Assembly (NCBI GenBank): GCA_949987565.1
Contig: OX465104.1
Location: 4,459,052 to 4,523,051, forward strand
Reading direction: 5' to 3'
Source of the DNA: Luidia sarsii
Taxonomy: Eukaryota > Echinodermata > Asteroidea > Paxillosida > Luidiidae
Length of the DNA: 64,000 nt
Shown here: piece after piece, positions 8,259-18,770 of the stretch
Position numbering within the stretch: position 1 is the stretch's first letter
Layout of the letters: the number at the start of each line of letters is the position of its first letter
Position numbers and translations under genes: made by a program
The notes under the pieces: generated by a model
Seen by the model: only the letters and a program-made list of their open reading frames with translations
The model's database searches: none
Told to the model about the DNA's origin: nothing

Positions 8259-9125
8259 CACCACACCGACTGCAACTCTTAATCGGGAGGGGAGTAGGGG
8301 GCACGGGTGTCTGCAGGGGTTCCACAGGCGTCCCCCCCTAGACGGGGCAGGAGAAGACTGAGGCGGGGAAGGACGCGATGAAGTCGAAGGCTTGGGGGAC
8401 TGCGGAGTGGAAGAAGTGGAAGGAGAAACAGAAGGGACAGAAGACTGAGAGACACAAGATGACTTGATGTTTTCCTCCGCAGGCGGGGGTGCAGGGGCCT
8501 CATCATCGTCGGAGACGCTAGTAGAGGCCCAAGCCTTGGAGGGGGATGCCCTGTTGGCAAAGGAGTTGGGGCACAACCGAAAGTTGTACCCCGTCTCCCC
8601 GCAGGACGTGCACTTGGAAACATTGGGGCAATCCCTGATGCCACATGCCTCAGTGACCACACACAACAATACATTGACCTCTGCCCTCATAATGCAGCCA
8701 GTAGCAGGCACTGATGGAATGCCCCACCTGCAAACACTTGAAACACGTGACCAAGGAGCAATCCTTGGCCACGTGCCCCTCAGCCCCGCACCGGGCGCAG
8801 GTCCGCTTTTGTCCCGGGTAAGACACCCAGGCGTTCCTACTCCCGATACGGAGGACCGAAGGAATGTTCGATTTAATCCGCATACGGTACTGGCGGGTGC
8901 CGTTAAAGACGGTCGGCTCACCCTGGTAGGTACATGTACAATACCTACCAACGATCACCTCCCCGTACTCCGACAACCGCCTGCGGAGAATCTTGTCATC
9001 TACCCCAAGGTCTACATACAAAATAGCGACCATGGAGACACCACCGGTGTAATTGGATGTACACCCATTGATGTCCCCAAGCTTGGGGCCAAATCGCCGG
9101 TGTTGTTCCTCCGTGAGATGTCGCT
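8259..9125 (-). pseudogene. LINE family A ORF1 fragment, interrupted
   Basis: Two ORF1 parts are separated by a CACCAC-type repeat insertion at 8640-8710. The N-terminal side (9120-8715) has RRFGPKLGDI through CFKCLQVGHSI. The other side (8640-8279) has the third knuckle CTSCGETGYNFRLC and a Pro/Ser-rich linker. A continuous frame over 7473-8951 is a mosaic of these pieces and not a real protein. 9126-9240 is flank shared with 905-1030. Confidence 0.7.
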
Positions 9126-9243
9126 GGCCTTGTTTGCATTCACTGATCAGGACCAGCAACTTTTTTGTACTTCTTGACTGAAGGTTGAATAAGATTAAAT
9201 ATTATGTAGGTTTACTTCGTGTTTGACAAGGAAGTTAAAATCA

Positions 9244-9709
9244 GGGAGATAGAATGACCCACTCTGTCTTGCTGGCTGTCCAACACGCAGTTGAAGTCGC
9301 CACCCAGCAAGACAGGCAGGTTTCCTGAGAAAAAAGAAGACAGGTCAGAGAAAAAAGAGGTTTTGCCATCAGGGTCGTTCGGGGCGTAGATGTTGATCAG
9401 CCTCAGCTTCGTCCCCGAGGTCTCGAGGACTCCGGAGACGACACGACCACTGCTGTCGGAAGAGAGATCTGAAAGGGAAAGGTTAGAACGAGAAGAGGTG
9501 AGGAGGATGGTGCCACAGGATGCAGGGCTGCCTAGGCTGGCGTGAAGGTGACTCTTCCACTCAGCCTTCCAGGACCGAACATCCTTCTCCGACGAGATGT
9601 GGCACTCCTGGAGGAAAGAAACATCAAAGGATGAACAGATGTCAAAGACAGCGCGACGCTTCGCAGGGTCACACATGCCGTTAACATTGAGTGAAAGAAA
9701 AGAAATCAT
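9244..9709 (-). pseudogene. LINE family A ORF2 N-terminal endonuclease, truncated
   Basis: ORF2 starts at 9709 with MISFLSLNVNGM, about 55 nt after the ORF1 stop at 9765. APE endonuclease motifs appear in order: SLNVNG, FLQECH (catalytic Glu), INIYAPND and LLGGDFNCVLD (Asp/Asn). The frame breaks after VLDSQQDRVGHS, at the same place where other endonuclease pieces here are joined. The terminal His motif and the whole reverse transcriptase are missing. Confidence 0.85.
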
Positions 9710-9764
9710 ATTGAAGGTAAAGGAGAGGAAAGAGACTATGACGGAGCAAAAAAAGAAGGGGGGA

Positions 9765-11483
9765 TTAAAGGACAGAAAAGGAGTCAGTGAAGAAACTGGC
9801 AGGTTTCTTCAGGACTTGAAGGGGGTGGTGGCTGCCAAGATGTTTCCTCCACATCCAGGCCTCTGGCTTTGCAGAGCAGAAGGGGCAGGCGACCTGAACA
9901 GGTACCGGCCCCTCGTGGTCCGAGCCGATGTGCAGCTTGAGGTGAACCCAGATGGCGAACTCTCGGCCACAGCCCTTCGCCGGGCAGGCGATGGTGGGGC
10001 CGCCACCCCCGGGGAGAGGCACCGCGTCCACGAACCTCCTGGCCTCCGCCTGTACGTCCCTCGGCCTCTCCTGGGAGTCCCCACCCCCACGAGGCACGCC
10101 CTCGGCCGCTACCCCTCTGACCGACTCGTTAGAGTCGATCTTCGGGGCCGCCACCTCAGAAGCGCCCGCAGGGGATGGTTCCTCCTCGCCAGGGACGGGC
10201 GCAGGGGGGCCAGCCTGGGCCTCCATTTCATGGCTTGAGGACTCGTCAGAGGACGGGCCATCCCGCCCCCCTCCGGCCCTCGCCACCTTGGTGCCAGCCT
10301 CCGGGGAAGTGTCCGGCGAACGCTGACGGCGCTTAGAGCGCCGCCTCCGCCGTCCAGCCACCCCGGAACGGGCCCCCGTGATCGAAGCGACACACGCCTC
10401 GGTGGCACAGACGAGCTGCGCCGGGCCGTTGGTGCCCCTGCAGGAGACACACTCCACGACGGAGAAATCCCCGCCGAGGCGCGCCCCACACTCCCGACAA
10501 GAGGAGTCAGCGGGGTAAGGCCCCGAGGCCTCACCACACCGACTACAACTCTTAATCGGGAGGGGAGTAGGGGGCACTGGTGTCTGCAGGGGGTCCGCAG
10601 GCGTCCCCCCCGGACGGGGCAGGAGAAGACTGAGGCGGGGAAGGAGGCGATGAAGCTGAAGGCTCGGGGGACTGCGGAGAGGAAGAAGTAGAAGGAGGAA
10701 CAGATGAAACAGGAACAGGGACAGAAGACTTAGAGACAGACGGTGACTCGACGTTCCCCTCCGCAGGCGGGGGTGCAGGGGCCTCGTCATCGTCAGGGAC
10801 GCTGGTTGAGGCCCAAGCCTTGGATGGGGACGCCCTGTTGGCGAAGGAGTTGGGGCACAACCGAAAGTTGTGCCCCGTCTCCCCGCAGGACGTGCACTTT
10901 GGGGAAATCGTTGGGGAAATCCCTAATGGAATGCCCCACCTGTAAGCACTTAAAACACGTGACCAAGGAGCAATCCTTTTGCCACGTGCCCCTCGGCCCC
11001 GCACCGGGCGCAGGTCCGCTTTTGACCAGGGTAAGATACCCAGGCGTTCCTACTCCCGATACGGAGGACAGAAGGTATGTTAGATTTGATACGCATACGG
11101 TACTGGCGGGTGCCGTTAAAGACAGTCGGCTCACCCTGGTAGGTACAATACCTACCAACGATCACCTCCCCGTACTCCGACAATCGCCTACGAACAATCT
11201 TGTCGTCTACCCCAAGGTCAACATACAAAATAGTGACCATGGAGACACCACCGGTGTAATTGGATGTACACCCATGAATATCTCCAAGCTTGGGGCCAAA
11301 ACGCCGGAGGAGTTCCGGCGACTTGAACACAACGTCAAACTTCTTCGGGGGAAGAGGTTGGAGCGCGGCCAAATGGTCGCGCGTCACAACACCCCTCTCC
11401 CGAAGCTCACTAAAAACCTTCTCAGGTGAAGTAACTACCTCATACTGCAGGAGCAGCGCACAGTCGGACTTACGACCCGGCAT
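9765..11483 (-). pseudogene. LINE family A ORF1, almost full length with a frameshift
   Basis: This is the best family A ORF1 in the window. Residues 1-178 are open (11483-10950): MPGRKSDCALLLQYE, the RRM-like region and the first CCHC knuckle. A small indel region at 10900-10990 damages knuckle two. Then the frame is open to the stop at 9765. This part holds the third knuckle, a Ser/Pro linker, a Cys-rich segment (CSRCGEASGPYP, CRECG, CVSCRGTNGPAQLVC), an Arg/Lys-rich stretch and two C2H2 fingers (CPAKGCGREFAIWVHLKLH and CPFCSAKPEAWMWRKH). Estimated intact length is about 570 residues. ORF2 follows at 9709. Confidence 0.85.
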
Positions 11484-11734
11484 GCTTCCTGCAGCAGCGG
11501 AGGAAAGAAAAGTAAAGGAAAGAGCGGCCTCCCCTGGGGCCGTGGAAATAAGGAACGAAAGTAAAAAGCGCTTTTTTGCGAAAAACGAAAAGAAGAAAGA
11601 AACGGCAATTAAGCGAGAACAAAGGTTACTCCCTCACCTGTGTTAGAGCCTAAGCTCAGCATGCATCCACAGGGTGTTGGAAGAAAAAAGGCGATCGCTT
11701 ATCGGATGAGACTAGGGGAAGGTAGGTGAAGAAG
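11484..11734 (-). mobile_element. LINE family A 5' UTR
   Basis: Same ordered blocks as 6659-6920, but it ends at 11735 against a second ORF1 N-terminus and has no U2 sequence. Two LINE 5' ends are thus joined head to tail. Confidence 0.7.
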
Positions 11735-12174
11735 GAGGAGTTCCGGCGACTTAAACACAACGTCAAACTTCTTCGGGGGAAGAGGCTGGAGCGCGGCCAA
11801 ATGGTCGCGCGTCACAACCCCCCTCTCCCGAAGCTGACTAAAAACCTTTTCAGGTAAAGTAACGTCCTCATACTGCAGGAGCAGCGCACAGTCGGACTTT
11901 CAACTGGGCATGCTTCCTGCAGCAGCGGAGGGAAAAAAAAGGTAAAGGAAAGAGAGGCCTCCCCTGGGGCCGTGGAGATAAGGAACGAAAGTAAAAAGCG
12001 CTTTTTTGCGAAAAACGAAAGGAAGAAAGAAACAGCAATTAAGCGAGAACAAAGGTTACTCCCTCACCTGTGTTAGAGCCTAAGCTCAGCATGCATCCAC
12101 AGGGTGAAAGAAAAAGGCGATCGCTTATCGGAAGAGACAAGGGAAGGGCAGGTGGAGAAGCGGCTAAGAGAAAA
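11735..12174 (-). mobile_element. LINE family A ORF1 N-terminus with 5' UTR
   Basis: 11735-11910 encodes the first ~58 codons of ORF1 on the minus strand, starting MPS with the CALLLQYE block. 11911-12174 is the matching 5' UTR. It is joined to U2 5' sequence at 12175. Confidence 0.75.
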
Positions 12175-12198
12175 GATCTTAGCCAAAAGGCCGAGAAG
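12175..12198 (-). other. U2 snRNA 5'-end sequence fused to LINE 5' end
   Basis: The minus strand is CTTCTCGGCCTTTTGGCTAA, then GATC, an exact match to canonical U2 nucleotides 5-28, followed by the LINE 5' UTR. Confidence 0.85.
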
Positions 12199-12239
12199 TG
12201 ACAAGCATTGTTGTGGATTGAGCGACCCACGACGCCACA

Positions 12240-12342
12240 AGTCTAAAAGGGACTCACAAGGAAGGGCAGGACGGCGCACAGACGGGTGCAGAGAACTTTG
12301 GACAAGATCTTATAGTCCACATTCAGGAGAGAGATGGGCCAC
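12240..12342 (-). pseudogene. LINE ORF2 reverse transcriptase fragment
   Basis: The minus-strand peptide PISLLNVDYKILSKVL, then LPFLVSPF, is the fingers segment also seen at 7900-8010. It is fused in frame to an ORF1 Ser-rich linker at 12343, giving a mosaic open frame to 12872. Confidence 0.75.
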
Positions 12343-13252
12343 TGAAGAGTGGAAGAAGTGGAAGGAGAAACAGATGGAGAAACAGAAGGGACAGAAGGGA
12401 CAGAAGACTGAGAGACCAAAGACGACTTGTTTTCCTCAGCAGGCGGGGGTGCAGGGGCCTCATCATCGTCAGTGACGCTTGTAGAGGCCCAAGCCTTGGA
12501 GGGGGACGCCCTGTTGGCGAAGGAGTTGGGGCACAACCGAGAGTTGGGCCAATCCCTGATGGAATGCCCCACCTGCAAACACTTGAAACACGTGACCAAG
12601 GAGCAATCCTTGGCCACATGCCCCTCAGCCCCGCACCGGGCGCAGGTCCGCTTTTGTCCCGAGTAAGACACCCAGGCGTTCCTACTCCCGATACGGAGGA
12701 CCCAAGGAATGTTAGACTTAATCTGCATGCGGTACTGGCGGGTGCCGTTAAAGACGGTCGGCTCACCCTGGTAGGTACAATACCTACCAACAATCACCTC
12801 CCCGTACTCCGACAACCGCCTGCGGACAATCTTGTCATCTACCCCAAGGTCAACGTACAAAATAGTGACCATGGATGTACACCCATTGATGTCCTTAAGC
12901 TTGGGGCTAAATCGCCAGAGGAGATCCGGTCGACTTAAATACTACATCAAATTTCTTTGGGGGAAGAGGCTGGAGCGCGGCCAAATGGTTGCGCGTCACA
13001 ACCCCCCTTCTCCCGAAGATGACCGAAAATCTTTTCAGGCGAAGTAACTTCCTCATACTGCAGGAGCAGCGCACAGTCGGTCTTTCGACTGGGCATGTCT
13101 CCTGCAGCAGCGGAGGATAAGAAAAAAGTAAAGGAATGAGCGGCCTCCCCTGGGGCCGTGGAAATAAGGAACGAAAGTAAAAAGCTTTTTTTTTTTGCGA
13201 ATAAAAAAAAAGGACGAAACAGCAATTAAGCGAGAACAAAAGGTACTCCCTC
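12343..13252 (-). pseudogene. LINE family A ORF1 N-terminal half with 5' UTR, deleted and frameshifted
   Basis: ORF1 begins near 13095 (MPSRKTDCALLLQYEEV). It is frameshifted in a C-run at about 13005 and has a ~20-nt deletion at 12873, where the NYTGG block should be. The part 12872-12343 is open through the RRM-like region and two knuckles. The third knuckle is lost by deletion at 12540. 13100-13252 is 5' UTR with a T-run at 13185. Confidence 0.75.
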
Positions 13253-13334
13253 ACTTTGTAAATACTGAAGAGACCGCCTCCCACATCCCATGTGGCAAGA
13301 AAGGCGCTGTAGGTCCACCTTAAGATGAAGGCCC

Positions 13335-13560
13335 TTAGATGAAGGTCCTACAGATGCGCAGAACAGACTCCCTGTCAAGGTGTTGGCGCTCATAGAGTGC
13401 CTGACAGCGTGTACTCCAGATTTTCCACTTCACCGTTGCGATCACGTACCAGACGAAAAGGGAACGGGGGTTTTTAGGAGCGAGCCCCTCGGCAAAGAGA
13501 ACCGCCCCCAGGGTGAGGCGGAACGCCGGACCGAGGACCTAATACCCGATGGTGACTCCC
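13335..13560 (-). pseudogene. LINE ORF2 C-terminal fragment
   Basis: The minus-strand open frame ends at a TAA (13335-13337). It reads LFVWYVIATVKWKIWSTRCQ near its middle and ends ICRTFI. A Trp/Arg-rich tail of this kind is typical of the C-terminus of Tx1/L1-like ORF2 proteins. It is the only ORF2 3' end I can find in the window. The segment 13253-13334 may be the LINE 3' UTR. Confidence 0.5.
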
Positions 13561-13767
13561 CTGGTGTACATGTAAGTGGAAATACAACCATGCACAACTC
13601 CAATCTCAATTGCAAATATCATCGACAACAACACAGAACCTTGGTGCACATCCACTTCTCAGACAACTCAGACCCAACTCTAACTACATACAGTACAAAC
13701 TCATCAATGCTCTAAACAATGCCTCTGCTATACTGCTCTTCCTCATCGTCCCCTCCATCACTTTCCT

Positions 13768-13813
13768 CATACTCTTTATCAAATGCTTTCTCCAAATCAA
13801 CAAAACACAATCA
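13768..13813 (-). pseudogene. Possible reverse transcriptase motif A remnant
   Basis: The minus strand reads LCFVDLEKAFDKEYE, matching the F-x-D-x-x-K-A-F-D form of motif A. It differs from the local LINE (FISLDQEKAFD). Nothing else recognisable surrounds it, and it may be a decayed piece of another LINE or chance. Confidence 0.3.
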
Positions 13814-13850
13814 GCTTCTTCTCCTTATTTCGATATTTCCTCTTGCAACC

Positions 13851-14275
13851 AGAAGAATGACCCACTCTGTCTTGCTGGCTGTCCAACACGCAGGGGCATG
13901 ACTCCCGCAGCAGATGGATAGAGAGATGTTTTCTCCACAGCCAGGCCTCGGGCTTTGCAGTGCAGAAAGGGCAGGCGACCTGAACAGGCACCGGCCCCTT
14001 GTGATCCGAGCCGATGTGCATCTTCAAGTTCACCCAGATGGCAAACTCTGCTTCAGCCCTTCGCCGGGCAGGCGATGGCAGGGCCACCACCCCCGGGCAG
14101 AGGCACCGTGTCCACAAACCTCCTGGCCTCCGCCTGTATGTCCCTCGGCTCCTCCTGGGAGTTCCCACCCCCACGAGGCGAGCCCTCGGCCGCTTCCCCT
14201 CTGACCAGCTCATCAGAGCCAATCATCGGGGCCGCTGCCTCAGACGCGCCCGCAGGGGACTGTTCCTCCATGCCA
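13851..14275 (-). pseudogene. LINE family A ORF1 C-terminal fragment fused to endonuclease sequence
   Basis: On the minus strand, ORF1 residues from an acidic linker to the C2H2 region (FAIWVNLKMHIGSDH, CPFCTAKPEAWLWRKH) are fused at about 13895 to CVLDSQQDRVGHSS of ORF2. The other end is joined to an ORF1 N-terminus at 14276, so the ORF1 middle is missing. Confidence 0.7.
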
Positions 14276-14729
14276 GGGAGTTCCGGCGATTTCAACACAA
14301 CATCAAACTTCTTCGGGGGAAGAGGCTGGAGCACGGCCAAATGGTCGCACGTCACAACCCCCCTCTCCCGAAGATGACTGAAAACCTTTTCAGGTAAAGT
14401 GACGTGCTCATACTGCAGGAGCAGCGCACAGTGCGACTTTCGACTGGGCATGTCTCCTGCAGCAGCGGAGGAAAAAGAAAAAAAGAAAAAGGAAAGAGCG
14501 GACTCCCCTGGGGCCATGGAAATAAGGAACGAAAGTAAAAAGCGTTTCTTTAGCACAAAAAAAAGAAAAGAAGAAAGAAACAGCAATTAAGCGAGAACAA
14601 AGGTTACTCCCTCACCTGTGTTAGAGCCTAAGCTCAGCATGCATCCACAGGGTGTTGGGAGAAAGAAAAAGGTGATCGCTTATCGGAAGAGACAAGGGAA
14701 GGGCAGGTGGAGAAGCGGCTATATGAAAA
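14276..14729 (-). mobile_element. LINE family A ORF1 N-terminus and 5' UTR
   Basis: ORF1 starts near 14450 (MPSRKSHCALLLQYE) and runs about 60 codons before the junction at 14276. The 5' UTR continues to 14729 and into U2 5' sequence. The segment from about 14614 is also the left end of the tandem array. Confidence 0.75.
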
Positions 14730-14755
14730 GATCTTAGCCATCAGGCCCTAGAAGC
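14730..14755 (-). other. U2 5'-end sequence, unit 1, first site
   Basis: Minus strand GGGCCTGATGGCTAAGATC, fused to family A 5' UTR. Confidence 0.8.
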
Positions 14756-15082
14756 AATCAGCTGAGGCTAGTTTTTCAAGCATCTTAAAGATTACAAGTC
14801 ACTATAAAACATCTTGAAATATCTTAAAATATCTTAAACATCTGATAACATCTTAAACATTAAAAGTCACTATAAAAGATACAGACATGCAAACATTATG
14901 ATCATTAAAAAATGACAAAAACAGAGTCATGGCCACTCCTGGCCAAAAACCTGTCGCACTTCTTCTGGACATCCTTCACTCCCAGACCACTGACATCTCC
15001 AGACTTCTTCTCCTGCCACAGTTACGCTGTTGGGACACTGTTGGGACACACGTGCACTGGCCACGTGCCCCTCTGCCCCACA

Positions 15083-15556
15083 TCAGGTGCAGGTCTGCTT
15101 CTGTCCAAGGTAGGACACCCAAGCGTTCCGCGACCCGATGCGGAGAACCGAAGGAATGTTTGATCTGATGCGGACTTTATACTGCCGGGTGCCATTGTAG
15201 ACGGTGGGCTCACCCTGGTAGGTACAAAACCTACCAGCAAGAACCTCACCGTACTCAGAGATCCGGCGCCGCATGATCCTGTCATCTACCCCCATGTCTA
15301 CGTACAGTAGAGTTACTGTGGAGACTCCCCCGGTGTAGGTGGTGGTGCACCGAGGAATGTCTCCCAGCTTGGGGCTAAAGCTACGCAAAAAGTCCGGAGA
15401 CTTGAAAACTACATCGAACTGCTTGGGAGGGAGGGGCTGCAGCGCGGCCAAGTGGCTGACCACCCCCCTCTCCCGCAAGAGAACAAAAACATCTTCAACA
15501 GGAGTTGGAACTTCGAACTGCAGGAGCAGCGCGCAATCCGCTTTGCGGTGCGGCAT
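15083..15556 (-). pseudogene. Short family B ORF1, array unit 1 (deleted)
   Basis: 157 open codons start MPHRKADCALLLQFE, through the RRM-like region (VDMGVDDRIMRRRISEYGEV) to the first half of the first zinc knuckle. A deletion of about 80 nt then removes knuckle two relative to units 2-4, and a few codons are also lost in LREREGVVS-type sequence near 15460. It has no complete zinc knuckle. Confidence 0.7.
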
Positions 15557-15892
15557 GCTCCATGCAGCCGAAGGAAAAAATAGAGGAAAAACAAGGGAAA
15601 GAAAGGAAGTTGAAAGATGAAGAAAAGAATGGGAGCCTCACCTGAAAACTCCAAAGGAGAAAAAAAAGGAGGAAACACGAAAGCTAAAAGAAGGAGAGAG
15701 AGAAAAGGGAAGAAAGAAAGGTTAGCTTTGAGAGCGCTGGATCGTTAGGAAGAGCTTCCATCACCCGTGTTGGGGGGAAAGGCCCGGCATCAGTCCACGG
15801 GGTGTTGGGAAAGAGAGGGATCGCTTCTGGGTAATAGGAAAGGAGAAAAGGAGAGAGAGCTTGGGACAGACCGTGTGAAAAAGCTTCCACGT

Positions 15893-15917
15893 GATCTTAG
15901 CCAAAAGGCTGAGAAGC
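15893..15917 (-). other. U2 5'-end sequence, unit 1, second site
   Basis: Minus strand GCTTCTCAGCCTTTTGGCTA, then AGATC, fused to family B 5' UTR (CACGTGGAAGC). Confidence 0.85.
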
Positions 15918-17136
15918 ACACACAAAGAAGTTTATTAAAAATATATCATGTATCAATAGAACATTTATATAAAACAAAGTTGATAAATAGAAATTAGGGA
16001 TGTATAAAACCTTTCATAAAAATATGTCAAGTAGTAGTTTGGCTGTGTAGAGGTCTCGGTAGGCAGGGCAGTGGTGATTGTCTTTGGGGGATGGATGCCA
16101 TGACTGAGGCAGAGAGGGCTCCCAGGATGGTGACCTTCAACCGCCTTGCAGCTGCCCGTGCTCTTGACCAGAGGGTGGAGATTTGACCACTGTTGCCAGA
16201 GATGGCCAGGTCACCCTCCATGCTTCCTGAGAAGAGGTTGTCAATGTCCAGGTCAGATGGAGGGTGCTTCACTGTAGGCACTGTTTAGAGTTCTCAGTAC
16301 AATAGATACCATACACCACATTCCACTCACTACTCACCACAAACTATACAGCACTCCCCATACACCACACCACAGAAGTAAAGAACAATCCTCCATGGGG
16401 GACCATCCGATTGCAACAGGAAGCAGGCGCTCCTGGCAAAAAAAAAACCAACGCACTTATTTGGGGAGGTCTGTTACCAACCCAAGGCACCCAGACTTCG
16501 CTGATTCTTTGACCAGGTCCCCACAATGTGCCCATAAACCTAAGGCTGTCCCTGCCAGGTACAAATCCTCTTTGATCAGATAACCTTTGTCTAATGATCA
16601 CATCATCTACCCAAAGGTCAATATCATTCCTCCTACAGAAATTGTAGACTGTTGTAAGACTTTCCTCTCATACTTTTTTCTTGCCAATATTTAAGTTCAG
16701 TTTTACACATGTTGTTTTCTTTTCCTGCCAAGTTTTTTTTCTTTTGGCTGATGTATTGTTGAAAGAAGGCCCTCTTTGTCCCATCTATAATTCTTAATGG
16801 CCTCTTTGACTGACCTTCATTCCTGTCCTCATCAAATTGACATCTCTCTTCCTATATGAAGCCAGGAAATGTGACTTGACTCATGAATGTCAATTGATGT
16901 AATGCTCTGAGTTTTTGATCATTTAGTAATTGTGTCTTCAACATTTTGGCTTGTCCATGTAGTTTCCTAGCCTGCCTTGTTAGATGTAACCTGCATCTTA
17001 TACTGATGGATGCCATTGAAACCTGTGTTAGAGCCTAAGCTCAGCATGCATCCACAGGGTGTTGGGAGAAAGAAAAAAGCGATCGCTTATCGGAAGAGAC
17101 AAGGGAAGGGCAGGTGGAGAAGCGGCTAAGAGGAAA

Positions 17137-17162
17137 GATCTTAGCCATCAGGCCCTAGAAGC
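17137..17162 (-). other. U2 5'-end sequence, unit 2, first site
   Basis: Same sequence and junction as at 14730. Confidence 0.8.
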
Positions 17163-17382
17163 AATCAGCTGAGGCTAGTTTTTCAAGCATCTTAAAGAAT
17201 ACAAGTCACTATAAAACATCTTGAAATATCTTAAAATATCTTAAACATCTGATAACATCTTAAACATTAAAAGTCACTATAAAAGATACAGACATGCAAA
17301 CATTATGATCATTAAAAAATGACAAAAACAGAGTCATGGCCACTCCTGGCCAAAAACCTGTCGCACTTCTTCTGGACATCCT

Positions 17383-18045
17383 TCACTCCCAGACCACTGA
17401 CATCTCCAGACTTCTTCTCCTGCCACAGTTACGCTGTTGGGACACTGTTGGGACACACGTGCACTTGACGCTGTTGGGACACACCCTGACAGAGTGCCCC
17501 ACCTGCAGACATTTGAAACACGTGACCAAGGAGCAATCCTTGGCCACGTGCCCCTCTGCCCCACATCGGGTGCAGGTCTGCTTCTGTCCAAGGTAGGACA
17601 CCCAAGCGTTCCGCGACCCCATGCGGAGAACCAAAGGAATGTTTGATCTGATACGGACTTTATACTGCTGGGTGCCATTGTAGACGGTGGGCTCACCCTG
17701 GTAGGTACAAAACCTACCAGCGAGAACCTCACCGTACTCGGAGATCCGGCGCCGCATGATCCTGTCGTCTACCCCCATGTCTACGTACAGTAGAGTTACT
17801 GTGGAGACTCCCCCGGTGTAGGTGGTGGTGCACCGAGGAATGTCTCCCAGCTTGGGGCCAAAGCTACGCAAAAAGTCCGGAGACTTGAAAACTACATCGA
17901 ACTGCTTGGGAGGGAGGGGCTGCAGTGCGGCCAAGTGGTCACGGCTGACCACCCCCCTCTCGCGCAGGAGAACAAAAACATCATCAACAGGAGTTGGAAC
18001 TTCGAACTGCAGGAGCAGCGCGCAATCCGCTTTGCGGTACGGCAT
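17383..18045 (-). CDS. Short family B ORF1, array unit 2
   Basis: This open frame of 220 codons begins MPYRKADCALLLQFEVPTPV. It holds an RRM-like region (about residues 85-130), CCHC knuckle one (CTRCGAEGHVAKDC) and knuckle two (CFKCLQVGHSVRVC). It then departs from family B and ends in a foreign tail (CTCVPTVSQQRNCGRR...). Full-length ORF1 is more than twice as long, with a third knuckle and two C2H2 fingers. The frame is intact in units 2, 3 and 4, so amplification is recent or the frame is retained. Whether it is expressed is unknown. Confidence 0.6.
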   Translation of the reverse strand: MPYRKADCALLLQFEVPTPVDDVFVLLRERGVVSRDHLAALQPLPPKQFDVVFKSPDFLRSFGPKLGDIPRCTTTYTGGVSTVTLLYVDMGVDDRIMRRRISEYGEVLAGRFCTYQGEPTVYNGTQQYKVRIRSNIPLVLRMGSRNAWVSYLGQKQTCTRCGAEGHVAKDCSLVTCFKCLQVGHSVRVCPNSVKCTCVPTVSQQRNCGRRRSLEMSVVWE

Positions 18046-18381
18046 GCTCCATGCAGCCGAAGGAAAAAATAGAGGAAAAACAAGGGAAAGAAAGGGAGTT
18101 GAAAGATGAAGAAAAGAATAGGAGCCTCACCTGAAAACTCCAAAGGAGAAAAAAAAGGAGGAAACACGAAAGTTAAAGGAAGGAGAGAGAGAAAAGGGAA
18201 GAAAGAAAAGTTAGCTTTGAGAGCGCTGGATCGTTAGGTAGAGCTTCCCTCACCCGTGTTGGGGGGAAAGGCCCGGCATCAGTCCATGGGGTGTTGGGAA
18301 AAGGAGGGATCGCTTCTGGGTAATAGGAAAGGAGAAAAGGAAAGAGAGCTTGGGTCAGACCGTGTGAAAAAGCTTCCACGT

Positions 18382-18406
18382 GATCTTAGCCAAAAGGCTG
18401 AGAAGC
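18382..18406 (-). other. U2 5'-end sequence, unit 2, second site
   Basis: Same as at 15893. Confidence 0.85.
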
Positions 18407-18515
18407 ACTCACAAAGAAGTTTATTAAAAATATATCATGTATCAATAGAACATTTATATAAAACAAAGTTGATAAATAGAAATTAGGGATGTATAAAACC
18501 TTTCATAAAAATATG

Positions 18516-18770
18516 TCAAGTAGTAGTTTGGCTGTGTAGAGGTCTCGGTAGGCAGGGCAGTGGTGATTGTCTTTGGGGCATGGATGCCATGACTGAGGCA
18601 GAGAGGGCTCCCAGGATGGTGACCTTCAACCGCCTTGCAGCTGCCAGTGCTCTTGACCAGAGGGTGGAGATTTGACCACTGTTGCCAGAGATGGCCAGGT
18701 CACCCTCCATGCTTCCTGAGAAGAGGTTGTCAATGTCCAGGTCAGATGGAGGGTGCTTCACTGTAGGCAC
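18516..18770 (-). CDS. Unrecognised 84-codon ORF repeated in every array unit
   Basis: The frame starts MPTVKHPPSDLDIDNLFSGS and ends PLHSQTTT. Copies lie at 16027-16281, 21000-21254, 23480-23734 and 26021-26239. Just upstream of the Met is CTAAACAG, a possible splice acceptor. About 100 nt past the stop there is AATAAA, so the segment looks like a terminal exon with a polyadenylation signal. I do not recognise the protein. It could equally be part of an old transposon. Confidence 0.4.
   Translation of the reverse strand: MPTVKHPPSDLDIDNLFSGSMEGDLAISGNSGQISTLWSRALAAARRLKVTILGALSASVMASMPQRQSPLPCLPRPLHSQTTT

Noticed and set aside
7473..8951. A 492-codon open frame on the minus strand
   Set aside because: It runs through ORF1, reverse transcriptase and frame-shifted endonuclease pieces of rearranged LINEs. 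The frame is kept only by chance at the joints.
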